DNA of 64,000 nt from Rahnella bruchi (GTDB taxonomy: Bacteria > Pseudomonadota > Gammaproteobacteria > Enterobacterales > Enterobacteriaceae). The first letter of the stretch is position 1; every line of letters begins with the position of its first letter. The position numbers were made by a program, and so were the translations under genes. Below the pieces are notes generated by a model that was not told where the DNA came from, ran no database searches, and saw only the letters and a list, made by a program, of their open reading frames with translations. Positions 10,318-20,091 of this stretch are shown here, in pieces. The DNA lies in contig NZ_QZWI01000004.1 of the NCBI RefSeq assembly GCF_003614975.1, positions 248,001 to 312,000 of the forward strand, written 5' to 3'.

Positions 10318-11634
10318 ATGACAGCAACGCCGCTATCCGCCACCGACGTGGATAAAAATTATCGCTACTGGCGCGTGCATTTATTGCTGTCGATGGTCAT
10401 TGGCTACGCCGCGTTCTACCTCACCCGCCGCAGCGTTAACTTTGCGATGCCAGTGATGCAGCTGGAACTGGGGCTGACCAAAAGCGATATCGGCCTGCTC
10501 GGCACACTGTTTTATCTGGCCTACGGCGGCTCGAAATTTATCTCGGGCATTTACAGCGACCGCACCGGAGCCCGCTGGTTTATGGGTGTCGGATTACTGA
10601 TGACGGGTGTGCTGAATATTCTGTTCGCCTTCTGCCATTCGCTGACCGCGCTGCTTGTTGTGTGGACGCTCAACGGATTCTTTCAGGGCTGGGGATGGCC
10701 GCCGTGCGCCAGATTGCTGACGCACTGGTATTCGCGCAGCGAACGCGGTTTCTGGTGGGGGTGCTGGAATACGTCGATCAACATCGGTGGCGCGGCGGTT
10801 CCGCTGCTCTCGGGATTACTGGCCGCCACCTGGGGCTGGCAGGCGGCGCTGCTGGTTCCGGGCGCGGTCGGGGTCATCCTCGGATTGTGGCTTTGCCGCC
10901 AGCTGTGCGGCACACCGCAGCAGGAAGGATTGCCAACGGTGGGCGTCTGGCGGCGTGATCCGCTGGAACTGCGGCAGGAGCAGCAAAGCCCGCCGATGAG
11001 CATGATGCAGATCCTGCGCCGGACGATTTTGCAGAACCGGACAATCTGGCTGCTGGGCGTCTCGTATGTGCTGGTATACCTCATCCGCATTGCGCTCAAT
11101 GACTGGGGCAATATCTGGCTGGCGGAGAATCACGGTGTCAATTTGCTCAGTGCAAACGCGACACTGTCACTTTTCGAACTCGGCGGCCTGCTCGGTGCGT
11201 TATTTGCAGGATGGGGTTCTGACCTGCTGTTTCGCGGGCAGCGCGCGCCGATGATTTTACTGTTTTCTCTGGGGCTGTTTCTCACCGTCACCGCCCTGTG
11301 GCTGGCACCGGTGCATCATTTCGGGCTGCTGGCGCTGAGTTTCTTCAGCATCGGATTTTTTGTTTTCGGGCCGCAAATGCTGATTGGTCTGGCGGCAACC
11401 GAATACTCACATAAAGACGCGGCAGGCACGGTGACCGGTTTTCTCGGCCTGTTTGCCTACCTCGGCGCGGCGCTGGCCGGATGGCCGCTGGCGATCGTGA
11501 TGCAACACTACGGCTGGTCGGGATTTTTTGCAGTACTGACAATGGCTTCGGCGTTCGTCGGGCTGCTGCTGATGCCCATGATGATGGCCGGGATCAGCAA
11601 ACGCGAATTACAGTCCGCTCCGCCGGACAACTGA
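10318..11634 (+). CDS. uhpC: UhpC-type membrane sensor of sugar phosphates (MFS)
   Basis: In E. coli UhpC is a transporter-like receptor that binds external glucose-6-phosphate and activates UhpB. This 438-residue protein (E. coli UhpC 439) starts MTATPLSATDVDKNYRYWRV and has 12 predicted membrane helices of the organophosphate:Pi antiporter family. It contains GYAAFYLTRRSVNFAMP, GFFQGWGWPPCARLLTHWYS and the conserved loop FISGIYSDRTGARW. A ribosome site (CGGAG) lies before ATG 10318; an upstream in-frame ATG (10258) is less likely. The RNA leader before the start carries the inverted repeat at 10226. Distinguishing UhpC from UhpT by eye rests on context: it follows uhpA and uhpB directly. 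Confidence 0.85.
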   Translation: MTATPLSATDVDKNYRYWRVHLLLSMVIGYAAFYLTRRSVNFAMPVMQLELGLTKSDIGLLGTLFYLAYGGSKFISGIYSDRTGARWFMGVGLLMTGVLNILFAFCHSLTALLVVWTLNGFFQGWGWPPCARLLTHWYSRSERGFWWGCWNTSINIGGAAVPLLSGLLAATWGWQAALLVPGAVGVILGLWLCRQLCGTPQQEGLPTVGVWRRDPLELRQEQQSPPMSMMQILRRTILQNRTIWLLGVSYVLVYLIRIALNDWGNIWLAENHGVNLLSANATLSLFELGGLLGALFAGWGSDLLFRGQRAPMILLFSLGLFLTVTALWLAPVHHFGLLALSFFSIGFFVFGPQMLIGLAATEYSHKDAAGTVTGFLGLFAYLGAALAGWPLAIVMQHYGWSGFFAVLTMASAFVGLLLMPMMMAGISKRELQSAPPDN

Positions 11635-11678
11635 CAAGGTTCTCTGCCCTGCAACATAACAAGAAAAAGGTAAACACC

Positions 11679-12719
11679 ATGAAAACGACTCTGACTTACT
11701 CCCTCCTCGCCGCAGCCGTCGCCATGACGGCTTTCACCGGTGCCGCTCAGGCAAAAGGCCGTCTGGTGGTCTATTGCAGCGCCACCAACGCGATGTGTGA
11801 AGAAGAAACTAAAGCCTTCGGGGAAAAATACGACGTCAAAACGTCCTTCATCCGCAACGGTTCCGGCAGCACGCTGGCGAAAGTCGAAGCCGAGAAAAAG
11901 AACCCGCAGGCGGACGTGTGGTACGGCGGCACCTTAGATCCACAGTCACAGGCCGGTGAAATGGACCTGTTGCAGGCTTACAAATCCCCCAACCTCACGC
12001 AAATCATGCCGAACTTCCAGGATCCCGCGAAGCGCAAAGGTAACTACTCCTCCGCAGTGTACATCGGCATTCTGGGCGTCGGCGTGAATACCAACCGCCT
12101 GAAAGAGAAAAACCTGCCTGAACCGAAATGCTGGAAAGATCTGACCAACCCGATTTATAAAGGCGAAATCCAGATTGCTGATCCGCAAAGTTCCGGCACC
12201 GCATACACCGCACTGGCGACCTTCGCACAACTGTGGGGCGAAGATCAGGCCTTCGATTACCTGAAAAAGCTCAACAGCAATATTTCCCAGTACACCAAGT
12301 CCGGTATCGCTCCCGCCCGTAACGCCGCACGTGGTGAAACCGCCATAGGTATCGGTTTCCTGCACGATTACGCTCAGGAAAAAGAGAGCGGCGCACCGCT
12401 GAAGCTTATCTCTCCTTGCGAAGGTTCCGGCTATGAAATCGGCGGCATCAGCATCCTGAAAGGCGCACGCAACCTGGATAACGCCAAACTGTTCGTTGAC
12501 TGGGCATTGTCAAAAGAAGCGCAGGAATTGGCATGGAAGAAAGGCCAGTCGTATCAAATTCTGACCAATACCACCGCAGAAACCTCGCCGAACTCGCTGA
12601 AAATGAGCGACCTGAAGCTCATCAATTACGACATGGACAAGTACGGCGCATCCGATATGCGTAAAGAGCTTATTACTAAGTGGGTCAACGAAGTGAAGAT
12701 GGGCAAAGAAACACAATAA
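11679..12719 (+). CDS. afuA: Periplasmic binding protein of AfuABC-type sugar-phosphate ABC importer
   Basis: Solute-binding protein of the ferric-iron/AfuA family. 346 residues with a signal peptide ending GAAQA-K at about residue 26, then GRLVVYCSATNAMCEEE. AfuA in Actinobacillus and Citrobacter was reported to bind hexose phosphates rather than iron; the adjacent uhpABC genes make that substrate likely here. Four cysteines in the mature protein (SATNAMC context, PKCWKDL, SPCEGSG) may form disulfides. It is the first gene of afuABC, 44 bases after uhpC, so the six genes may be partly co-transcribed. The alternative, ferric iron uptake (FbpA type), cannot be excluded from sequence alone. Confidence 0.85.
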   Translation: MKTTLTYSLLAAAVAMTAFTGAAQAKGRLVVYCSATNAMCEEETKAFGEKYDVKTSFIRNGSGSTLAKVEAEKKNPQADVWYGGTLDPQSQAGEMDLLQAYKSPNLTQIMPNFQDPAKRKGNYSSAVYIGILGVGVNTNRLKEKNLPEPKCWKDLTNPIYKGEIQIADPQSSGTAYTALATFAQLWGEDQAFDYLKKLNSNISQYTKSGIAPARNAARGETAIGIGFLHDYAQEKESGAPLKLISPCEGSGYEIGGISILKGARNLDNAKLFVDWALSKEAQELAWKKGQSYQILTNTTAETSPNSLKMSDLKLINYDMDKYGASDMRKELITKWVNEVKMGKETQ

Positions 12720-12736
12720 AAGCCCAAGTAACTTAT

Positions 12737-12799
12737 TGAGTGACTTAGCTCTGCTCCTCCCCCTTCGCAGGGGAGGAAGTTGCGGGGCTCTCTCACTCA
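12737..12799 (+). repeat. Nested palindrome between afuA and afuB (REP-like)
   Basis: An outer stem TGAGTGA/TCACTCA (12737-12743 / 12793-12799) encloses an inner GC stem CCTCCCC/GGGGAGG near 12757-12776 with loop CTTCGCA. It has no T-tract. The layout resembles intergenic palindromes that stabilise the upstream message and lower expression of downstream permease genes, as between malE and malF. Confidence 0.65.
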
Positions 12800-12843
12800 G
12801 CATTATTTTCGCCAACACCACTTTCTCTTATTAAGGGGACGTT

Positions 12844-14922
12844 ATGTCTCAATCACTAACCCTGCCCGACACACGACGCCGTGACCCGGTTTTCGGCTGG
12901 CTGGGGCTTATTCTGGCCGCTTTTGTGCTGCTGCCGTCGTGGAGCCTGGACTACGGTCTGCTGGAGTCAACTCAGGATGAAATTCTCGCGGCGTACGGCT
13001 GGTCGGGGCTGAATCTCAGCCTGCTATGGCTGATCCTGCCGATGGCGTTACTGTTTCGTCCGCGCCATGCACAGCGGCTGGAAGCCCGCCGTCGTCATCA
13101 GTTCGACGCCGCCTGGTCGGTGTTTTGTGCGCTGTTCATGATCGTCAGTGCGACTCTGATTGGCCGCGGGCTGGGCTATGGCAGCATTCTGATGTTTATC
13201 GCCCTGGGTGCGATTTGCTCGCTGGCGCTGTCACGGCTTGAGTGGCTGGGCGGCGACCGTTTCGTGCTCGGTTCGCTGATTTGCATCATCGCGCTGATCG
13301 GCGTGTTTATCATTTATCCGAGCATTGCGATTTTCATCCCGATGTTCACCAGTGAGGCCGGAGATTTCGCGCCGCTGGCCTTTATGGCGGTACTCGGTCA
13401 GTCGCATATTTTGCAGGTGATCTGGAACTCGTTCCTTCTCAGCGTCGCCGTCGGGATCGGTTGTACCTTCTTCGGGCTGGTGCTGGCGATTTACACCACG
13501 CGCATCGCCAAACGCTCAGCGATTATCGGACGTATTTTCTCGATTTTACCGATTGTTACTCCGCCGTTTATCGTCGGGCTGGGTGTTACGCTGATGATGG
13601 GCCGCTCAGGTTATGTCACTGAACTGATGGTCGACGGGTTCGGGCTGACCAACACCAACTGGCTTTACGGTTTCACCGGCATCTGGCTGGCTCAGGTTCT
13701 GGCGTTCACGCCGATGGCGTTTATGATCCTCGACGGTGCCATCAAAACCATTCATCCGTCACTGGAAGAAGCGTCTTATACGCTGCGCGCCAGCCGCTGG
13801 CAGACCTTTCACCGCGTATTTCTGCCGCTGCTTAAACCGGCGCTGGCGAACGCCTTTCTGATTGTCATCGTCCAGTCGCTGGCGGATTTCAGTAACCCAC
13901 TGGTGCTCGGCGGAAATTTCGACGTGCTCGCCACGCAAATCTATTTCTACATCACCGGCGCACAGCTCGATTATCAGGCAGCCAGTACTCTCGGCGTGAT
14001 CCTGCTGGTGTTTTCACTGCTGGTGTTCTGTGTGCAATACATGTGGATCGGCAAACGCTCGTACGTCACGATTTCCGGCAAAACCTCACGCGGCGACGTT
14101 CAGCCGTTGCCGGTGACGCTGGTGTGGGGCGTCACTGCCCTGCTGGCGGTATGGATAGCCTTCAACGCCCTGCTTTACGGCAGCATTTTCTACGGCAGTT
14201 TCACCGTCAACTGGGGCGTGGATTACACGCTGACTTTCGACAACTTCACCAAACTGTTCGGACAGGGCTTCTCCGACGGCGCATGGCCTTCGCTGCTCGA
14301 CACTCTGCTCTACGCCGGAATTGCCGCGCCAATCACAGCACTGTTTGGTTTGCTCATCGCTTACATCGTGGTGCGCCAGCAGTTTCGGGGCAAAAAAACC
14401 ATCGAATTCAGCACCATGCTGTGCTTTGCGGTACCGGGCACGGTGGCGGGGATTTCCTACATTCTGGCCTTTAACAGCGCACCGGTTTATCTGACGGGTA
14501 CGGCAGCCATCGTGATTATCTCCATGGTGATGCGTAACGTGCCGGTGGGTATCCGCGCCGGGATTGCCGGGCTGGGACAGCTGGATAAATCGCTGGATGA
14601 AGCCTCGCTCAGCCTGCGCGCCGGTTCGATGCGCACGGTAATGTACATCCTGCTGCCGTTGCTGCGACCGGCCATTCTGTCAGCGCTGATTTACAGCTTC
14701 GTCCGCGCGATTACCACCGTCAGCGCTATCGTTTTCCTGGTCACGCCGGACACCCGCGTCGCCACCGCGTACATTCTCAATCGTGTGGAAGACGGCGAAT
14801 ACGGCGTGGCGATTGCCTACGGTTCAATCCTTATCGTCGTGATGCTGGCGATCATTTTCATCTTTGACTATCTGGTTGGCGAAGCGCGAATTTCCCGCTC
14901 AAAAGCCAAAACCGGCCAATAA
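12844..14922 (+). CDS. afuB: AfuB-type fused ABC transporter permease
   Basis: Inner-membrane channel of the AfuABC importer. 692 residues made of two BPD permease halves in one chain, as in FbpB/AfuB. About 12 hydrophobic segments are visible, and each half has an EAA-type coupling loop ([19 protein letters not shown] and [19 protein letters not shown]). The N-terminal 150 residues add extra membrane helices. A ribosome site AAGGGGA lies before ATG 12844. It stands between the binding protein and the ATPase, 18 bases before afuC. Confidence 0.87.
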   Translation: MSQSLTLPDTRRRDPVFGWLGLILAAFVLLPSWSLDYGLLESTQDEILAAYGWSGLNLSLLWLILPMALLFRPRHAQRLEARRRHQFDAAWSVFCALFMIVSATLIGRGLGYGSILMFIALGAICSLALSRLEWLGGDRFVLGSLICIIALIGVFIIYPSIAIFIPMFTSEAGDFAPLAFMAVLGQSHILQVIWNSFLLSVAVGIGCTFFGLVLAIYTTRIAKRSAIIGRIFSILPIVTPPFIVGLGVTLMMGRSGYVTELMVDGFGLTNTNWLYGFTGIWLAQVLAFTPMAFMILDGAIKTIHPSLEEASYTLRASRWQTFHRVFLPLLKPALANAFLIVIVQSLADFSNPLVLGGNFDVLATQIYFYITGAQLDYQAASTLGVILLVFSLLVFCVQYMWIGKRSYVTISGKTSRGDVQPLPVTLVWGVTALLAVWIAFNALLYGSIFYGSFTVNWGVDYTLTFDNFTKLFGQGFSDGAWPSLLDTLLYAGIAAPITALFGLLIAYIVVRQQFRGKKTIEFSTMLCFAVPGTVAGISYILAFNSAPVYLTGTAAIVIISMVMRNVPVGIRAGIAGLGQLDKSLDEASLSLRAGSMRTVMYILLPLLRPAILSALIYSFVRAITTVSAIVFLVTPDTRVATAYILNRVEDGEYGVAIAYGSILIVVMLAIIFIFDYLVGEARISRSKAKTGQ

Positions 14923-14939
14923 TTCTGGAGCGTTTTCAC

Positions 14940-16022
14940 ATGACAATGACCACTGAAAATCCGGTTACTGCGGCACCGGAAGAAACCACCAAGAGCTTTG
15001 TTGAGCTGAAAAATGTCGCCAAACGTTTTGGCAACAATACGGTACTGGAAGGCCTCAATCTGGCGATCCCAAAAGGGAAAATGGTGACCCTGCTCGGCCC
15101 TTCCGGCTGCGGTAAAACCACCGTACTGCGCATGGTCGCCGGGCTGGAGAAACCGTCAGAAGGCCGGATGTTTATCGACGGCGAAGACGTCACTGACCGT
15201 TCCATTCAGCAGCGTGATATTTGCATGGTGTTTCAGTCCTACGCACTGTTTCCGCATATGTCGCTGGGGGAAAACATCGGTTACGGACTGAAAATGCTCG
15301 GACGGCCAAAAGCAGAAATCCGCGACCGCGTGCGAGAGGCGTTATCTCTGGTTGATCTCGACGGATTTGAAGATCGTTACGTCGACCAGATTTCCGGCGG
15401 TCAGCAGCAGCGTGTGGCGCTGGCCCGTGCGCTGATCCTCAAACCCAAAGTACTGCTGTTCGACGAACCGTTGAGTAACCTTGACGCCAACCTGCGACGC
15501 AGCATGCGGGAAAAAATCCGCGAGCTGCAACAGCAGTTTAATATAACCTCGCTGTACGTGACGCACGATCAGAGCGAAGCCTTTGCGGTATCCGACACGG
15601 TACTGGTGATGAACAAAGGAAAGATCATGCAGATTGGCGCACCCCAGGAACTTTACCGCCAGCCCGCGTCACGCTTTATGGCAAGTTTTATGGGCGACGC
15701 CAACGTGTTCCCGGCGGATTTACACCGCGATACCGTCGAGATTTTCGGCTATCACATCCCGAAACCCGCTGCGTTCGCACCGGGTATGCAGCAATGTACC
15801 GTGGGCGTGCGGCCTGAAGCGATCACCCTCGGCTTGCAGGGCGATGACAGCCAACGCTGCATGATCACCCACGTGGCCTATATGGGACCGCAGTATGAAG
15901 TGACGGTGGAATGGCACGGCCAGTCGTTGCTGTTGCAGGTCAACGCCACGCAGTTGCAGCCGACCGCAGGCGACAATTTCTTCCTGCAAATCCACCCTTA
16001 CGGCATGTTTGTCCTGGTGTGA
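14940..16022 (+). CDS. afuC: AfuC-type ABC transporter ATPase
   Basis: ATP-hydrolysing subunit powering the AfuB permease. 360 residues: Walker [15 protein letters not shown], signature [15 protein letters not shown], Walker [15 protein letters not shown], and switch histidine [11 protein letters not shown]-terminal TOBE-like regulatory domain follows (from about residue 270). The start is ATG 14940 with GGAG 11 bases upstream; a second ATG two codons later is possible. A clear terminator follows at 16042, so the uhp-afu set ends here. Confidence 0.9.
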   Translation: MTMTTENPVTAAPEETTKSFVELKNVAKRFGNNTVLEGLNLAIPKGKMVTLLGPSGCGKTTVLRMVAGLEKPSEGRMFIDGEDVTDRSIQQRDICMVFQSYALFPHMSLGENIGYGLKMLGRPKAEIRDRVREALSLVDLDGFEDRYVDQISGGQQQRVALARALILKPKVLLFDEPLSNLDANLRRSMREKIRELQQQFNITSLYVTHDQSEAFAVSDTVLVMNKGKIMQIGAPQELYRQPASRFMASFMGDANVFPADLHRDTVEIFGYHIPKPAAFAPGMQQCTVGVRPEAITLGLQGDDSQRCMITHVAYMGPQYEVTVEWHGQSLLLQVNATQLQPTAGDNFFLQIHPYGMFVLV

Positions 16023-16041
16023 TAGCGCAATAAACGTAAAA

Positions 16042-16069
16042 AAAGGTGCCGTTTTGACGCGGCACCTTT
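16042..16069. terminator. Terminator between afuC and the metal ATPase gene
   Basis: A 10-bp stem AAAGGTGCCG/CGGCACCTTT with loop TTTTGACG and an A-run on one side. It lies between convergent genes and can act in both directions. Confidence 0.85.
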
Positions 16070-16090
16070 CTCTTTCAGTCAGTTTGCGGA

Positions 16091-17995
16091 TCAGAGTGGT
16101 TCGTCGAAACGCAGTAAACGCCCGGCATTGCCCAGCACCAGCAACGTGCTGAGATTATGCAGCAGTGCGGCAATCAGCACGCCCGCCACGCCGAGTAGTC
16201 CCATCGCGGCGGCGGCCATCACTATCAGCGTCCAGCCAAGCCCGATGAAGACGTTGATTTTCAGCGTCCGGCGGCAGGCACGGCTCAGACGTACACAGGT
16301 GCCGAGACGGCGCAAATCACTGCCGATCAGCACCACGTCGGCTGAAGCCAGCGCGATATCACTGCCGCCCGCGCCCATCGCAATCCCCACCACACCGGCT
16401 TTCAGCGCCAGCGAATCATTAATGCCGTCACCGACTACCATCGGGCGAAAACCTTGTGCGATCTCAGCGGAAACCTGATGCAGTTTGTCTTCCGGTAGAG
16501 CCTGGGCGACCACATCCCTGATGCCCAGTTCTCCGGCGATACGCTGCGCCACACTGGCACGGTCGCCGGTGAGCAGCAACTGTCGTTGCAGGCCCAGCTG
16601 GCGCAGTTCGGCTAACGCGGTCTGCGCTTCAGGCCTTAACGAATCCGCCAGCAGCAGCCAGCCAAGAAAACGCCCGTTCAGCGCCAGACCGACCAGCGGC
16701 CCGTCATGTTCCGGGACTTCACTGACTGCGATATTGTTCTGGCTGAAAAAGGCCGGACGTCCCAACAACGCCTCTCCCTGCGCGGTTAGCGCCCGCACGC
16801 CCATCCCCTGCTGTTCTGAAAACCCTTCCAGCGGTAAATATTGCTCACGCGGCAGTAACTGCGCCAGCGCACGGCTGACCGGATGGCTGCTGGCCGCACC
16901 GAGACTGGCCGCCAGCGCCAGTACCGCATCGGAAGATTCGTTTTCCTCCAGCACAGTACGTTGCAGATGCAGTTCGCCGTGGGTCAACGTGCCGGTTTTA
17001 TCCACCACAATGGCGTTGAGATCGGCCAGTTCTTCCAGAAAAGCCGAGCTGCGGATCAGGATCCCGTGGCGCGCCGCCACAGCGATACCTGCAATCGCAG
17101 TGGCCGGAGCGGAAAGCACCAGCGCACACGGACAGGCCGCCACCAGCACTGCCAGCATGGCGTGGGCATCACGCGTGATAAACCAGGTGGCCGCCGCAAT
17201 CAGCAAAATCAGTACCAGATATTGCCCGGCATAGCGCTCGAGCAAACGGGTGATCGGCGGTTTGGCATGTTCGGCTTTTTGCATCAGCGCAATCACTTTC
17301 CCCAGCGTGGCATCTGCGCCGGTTCGCGTAATTTCTACAGTCAGCAGACCGTCCAGATTAATGGCACCGCCAAAAACGTTGTCACCCGCGCGGGCTTCCT
17401 GCGGCACGGACTCGCCGGTGATCGGCGCGGTATCCAGACTGGCGCTGCCGGAGATGACCCGACCATCGGCGGGCATACGGTCGCCTGCACGAACTTCAAT
17501 CCGATCGCCGGTTCTCAGCTGGTGGTTATCGATTTCTTCAATTTCACCCTCGGGCAAAATACGCCGCGCGCGGCTGCGGGTCAGACGGCTGAGCGCATCG
17601 ATCGCTTCCTGCGAACCGATCACACTGCGTTCTTCCAGAATATGACCAAAAATCATAATGCCCGGCAGCAATGCCGCGGTCATCAGATCGCCGGTGGCCC
17701 ACGCGCCGAGCATCGCCAGCGCAATCAGCTGATCGGTAACGCCGTGCAGACTCGGGCTGCGTAAGCTGTGTATCGCCGAACGCAATACCGGCACGGCCAC
17801 CAGCAAAGACGCCACGCCAAACAGAATCTGACCGACGTCGCTTTGCTGAGGAAACAGCCACTGCCAGATCCAGCCGCAGAGCAGTAATCCGAAAGCTGCC
17901 ATCGCCAGAATCAGCTGCACCGCCATGCTGCGCTGCTCGTGGCGCGTCAGCAGCACGCTTTTCACGGACGGTTCTTCAGAGGAAATAGAAGTCAC
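16091..17995 (-). CDS. P1B-type heavy-metal transporting ATPase
   Basis: Predicted to export a soft metal (Zn/Cd/Pb or Cu class) across the inner membrane using ATP. 634 residues. Motifs in order: actuator TGES (193-196), the membrane metal site CPC (288-290), the phosphorylation Asp332 in DKTGTLTHG, the SSHPVSRAL histidine-proline motif, and the hinge GDGINDS. There is no N-terminal CxxC metal-binding domain, unlike ZntA or CopA. It is the last gene of a four-gene minus-strand operon: it begins 12 bases after an SPFH gene that itself overlaps another SPFH gene. The metal cannot be assigned from CPC alone. Confidence 0.88.
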   Translation of the reverse strand: MTSISSEEPSVKSVLLTRHEQRSMAVQLILAMAAFGLLLCGWIWQWLFPQQSDVGQILFGVASLLVAVPVLRSAIHSLRSPSLHGVTDQLIALAMLGAWATGDLMTAALLPGIMIFGHILEERSVIGSQEAIDALSRLTRSRARRILPEGEIEEIDNHQLRTGDRIEVRAGDRMPADGRVISGSASLDTAPITGESVPQEARAGDNVFGGAINLDGLLTVEITRTGADATLGKVIALMQKAEHAKPPITRLLERYAGQYLVLILLIAAATWFITRDAHAMLAVLVAACPCALVLSAPATAIAGIAVAARHGILIRSSAFLEELADLNAIVVDKTGTLTHGELHLQRTVLEENESSDAVLALAASLGAASSHPVSRALAQLLPREQYLPLEGFSEQQGMGVRALTAQGEALLGRPAFFSQNNIAVSEVPEHDGPLVGLALNGRFLGWLLLADSLRPEAQTALAELRQLGLQRQLLLTGDRASVAQRIAGELGIRDVVAQALPEDKLHQVSAEIAQGFRPMVVGDGINDSLALKAGVVGIAMGAGGSDIALASADVVLIGSDLRRLGTCVRLSRACRRTLKINVFIGLGWTLIVMAAAAMGLLGVAGVLIAALLHNLSTLLVLGNAGRLLRFDEPL

Positions 17996-18007
17996 AGGGC
18001 AAATACC

Positions 18008-19051
18008 TCAGGGTTGAGAGGATGGACGGTCTGGTCCCGGCAGGATCAGATGTGCGTCGTCATGGGGATCAACTGCCGTCACGCTGCCGGCACGGGCGAG
18101 GATCGCAGGCATCCGCTGCCGCCACAAACGCCACAGCAATTCGGGAGAGTGATCATCAGCCAGCTGCACAATTGTCGCGGTATCGGTGGAAGCCCGTGCA
18201 ATCTGCTCGCTGGCTTTGGCCTGAGAAACCTGCAAGGCACGATCTGCCAACTGAACGGCTTCCTGATGTACGCGGGCGGCCTCATTACTGGCGCTGGCGA
18301 TATTCTGTTCCGCCTGCTGACTGGCGGTCAGCACAGCGTTGAACGCATCGACAGCCGCGGGCGGCAATGACGACTGCACGTCAACGCGCCGGACTTCGAT
18401 ACCGGGATTGCTGCCTGCCGTATTCAGGGCAGCGAGTTGCTGATTAATCCCCTGACGCAAATCACCGCGCAGCCGCTCGCGCCGTTCAGCGATATGGTTG
18501 CCGTTGCCGACCATTTCCGGACGAGCGACCAGAATGGTATCCAGATCCCGCGAGGCACAAATCGCCACCGCCGCGTGCTCGGTTAATCTGTCCAGCGCAG
18601 GCAGCACGTGCTCCCCTTGCAGCACAAACGCTACCGGATCGGTTATCACGTAATACACCTGCACATCCAGCTGAACCACGCCGGAGTCGCCGGTCAGTAA
18701 ATACCCGGCACCGGCAAAGGCATCACTTTTCTCGCCGCCGGTATTGGTCCACGCAGGCACAATGTCTTTTCTCAGCAAAGCCGTAACATGATGTTCGATC
18801 ACCCGGTCAGCCGCGGGCAATATTTCCACCTGTTCAATGGGTTCCGGCCACGCCAGCAGCAGACCGGCGCTGGCCGTGCGCGAAACGGCACCGAAGCGCA
18901 TCACAACCGCACGTTTGTCCGGCTCAATCTGGCGGACATTGGAGAACAGCCAGCTGGCGGCTGCAATCAGCGTCATGATAAACAGTGCCAGATACGCCAT
19001 GCGTCCCGCCTGAAACCAGGCATTGCCCTGAATACGGGCTAAGGGATTCAT
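18008..19051 (-). CDS. SPFH/HflC-HflK-like membrane protein (third of three)
   Basis: 347 residues. One N-terminal membrane helix (about 18-38) is followed by an SPFH (band-7) domain starting VRQIEPDKRAVVMRFG. An alanine/glutamate-rich coiled-coil follows (TASQQAEQNIASASNEAARV), then a C-terminal tail ending in PGPDRPSSQP. HflK and HflC form a large cage in the inner membrane that encloses FtsH; this protein is a divergent relative, not the house-keeping HflC. Its start overlaps the preceding gene stop by 4 bases, and the P1B-ATPase follows after 12 bases. The role is probably as one subunit of a mixed SPFH assembly around the ATPase. Confidence 0.8.
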   Translation of the reverse strand: MNPLARIQGNAWFQAGRMAYLALFIMTLIAAASWLFSNVRQIEPDKRAVVMRFGAVSRTASAGLLLAWPEPIEQVEILPAADRVIEHHVTALLRKDIVPAWTNTGGEKSDAFAGAGYLLTGDSGVVQLDVQVYYVITDPVAFVLQGEHVLPALDRLTEHAAVAICASRDLDTILVARPEMVGNGNHIAERRERLRGDLRQGINQQLAALNTAGSNPGIEVRRVDVQSSLPPAAVDAFNAVLTASQQAEQNIASASNEAARVHQEAVQLADRALQVSQAKASEQIARASTDTATIVQLADDHSPELLWRLWRQRMPAILARAGSVTAVDPHDDAHLILPGPDRPSSQP

Positions 19052-20091
19052 GGGTGCGATCCGTTAATGTTAGCGGGTAACGCGGGCGGGCCTTCGACCA
19101 GTTGCCTGAACGGTGCCGCATCGGTGCGTAATACCAGCTGAGTGCCCGGTGTGATCACGTTGTTGAGCGTATCGAGTGAGCGCAGCAAATCATACAATTC
19201 AGGATTACCGGCCCAGGCTTTGGCGTAAATCGCCGCACTCTGCACCTGCGCCTGTGCTTCGATATTGGCCGCGTTAACGGACGCATCGGCTTTAATCACG
19301 CGGGCATCGCGTTCAGCAGAAGACCGGATTTCGGCCGCCTGACGCTTACCTTCAGCAGACCGCTGGGTGGCAATGGTTTCACGTTCGGCACGCATACGAT
19401 CCACGGTCGCATCCAGCGTTACCGAAGGCAGCGTCAGGCGTTCGACGCCGACCTGAACTAATTCGATGCCATAACTGTCGAGCAACTGGCGGGCAATCTG
19501 GTCATGCAGATGCTGCTCAAAACCGGAAAGCCGGATTTTGCTGGCATCCGTATTCACCAGATCAGCCAGCGCAAAACCGCTGGTGGTGGTTTCCAGCGCC
19601 GAACCGATAAACGTCCGTATTTGCGCCGCTGCCATATCCGGCTGATTTTGTACCGCGCGGATAAAACGCTGCACATGCTGAGGATCGTTTTTCACCTGCC
19701 AGACTGTGTAAGCCTGCACGATAATCCGCAGACCGTCTCGGGTGCCGACATCCTGTAAACCGCTCGACGTGGTGCGGATACGTAAATCCACCGGAATTGC
19801 CGTCTCCAGCGGAACCGGCAAATGCCACGCCAGTCCCGGATTTAATAACACGCGCACCGGATTACCAAAGCGGGTGATCACCATCGCCTCGCCGGAACGC
19901 ACCTGTACCAGACAGGCAGACGCGGCAATCAGCGCCACAATCGCGATGGCAATAGCAGCCCGTCGCCAGAATTTGGGTGCCGCCGGGCCGGAATGATGGT
20001 GATGATGGTGGTGATGTCCGCCACCGTGTTGATGCCCGCCATGTGTGTGGTCGTCGTGGTCGTGGGCCTGAGTATGTTGGGAATCACTCAC
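19048..20091 (-). CDS. SPFH/HflC-like protein with histidine-rich N-terminus
   Basis: 347 residues. Residues 10-33 are packed with histidine, including a run of eight (HHHHHHHH), plus aspartates: a likely metal-binding tail exposed in the cytoplasm. A membrane helix follows at about 45-65, then an SPFH domain (QVRSGEAMVITRFGNPVRVL), coiled-coil (RSAEGKRQAAEIRSSAERD) and the C-terminal LRSLDTLNNVI typical of HflC. It is the middle SPFH gene, overlapping both neighbours by 4 bases. The histidine run and the downstream metal ATPase together suggest metal handling; this is inference. Confidence 0.82.
   Translation of the reverse strand: MSDSQHTQAHDHDDHTHGGHQHGGGHHHHHHHHSGPAAPKFWRRAAIAIAIVALIAASACLVQVRSGEAMVITRFGNPVRVLLNPGLAWHLPVPLETAIPVDLRIRTTSSGLQDVGTRDGLRIIVQAYTVWQVKNDPQHVQRFIRAVQNQPDMAAAQIRTFIGSALETTTSGFALADLVNTDASKIRLSGFEQHLHDQIARQLLDSYGIELVQVGVERLTLPSVTLDATVDRMRAERETIATQRSAEGKRQAAEIRSSAERDARVIKADASVNAANIEAQAQVQSAAIYAKAWAGNPELYDLLRSLDTLNNVITPGTQLVLRTDAAPFRQLVEGPPALPANINGSHP

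Noticed and set aside
11679-16022. Reading the ABC importer as a plain ferric iron (FbpABC) system
   Set aside because: The family overlaps, but direct linkage to uhpABC and the absence of a Fur box upstream favour sugar-phosphate transport; kept as the alternative in the feature notes.
16883-17764. Long plus-strand frame opposite the P1B ATPase
   Set aside because: It has Gln/Arg/His-rich shadow composition and no motifs; the minus-strand ATPase carries all catalytic motifs.
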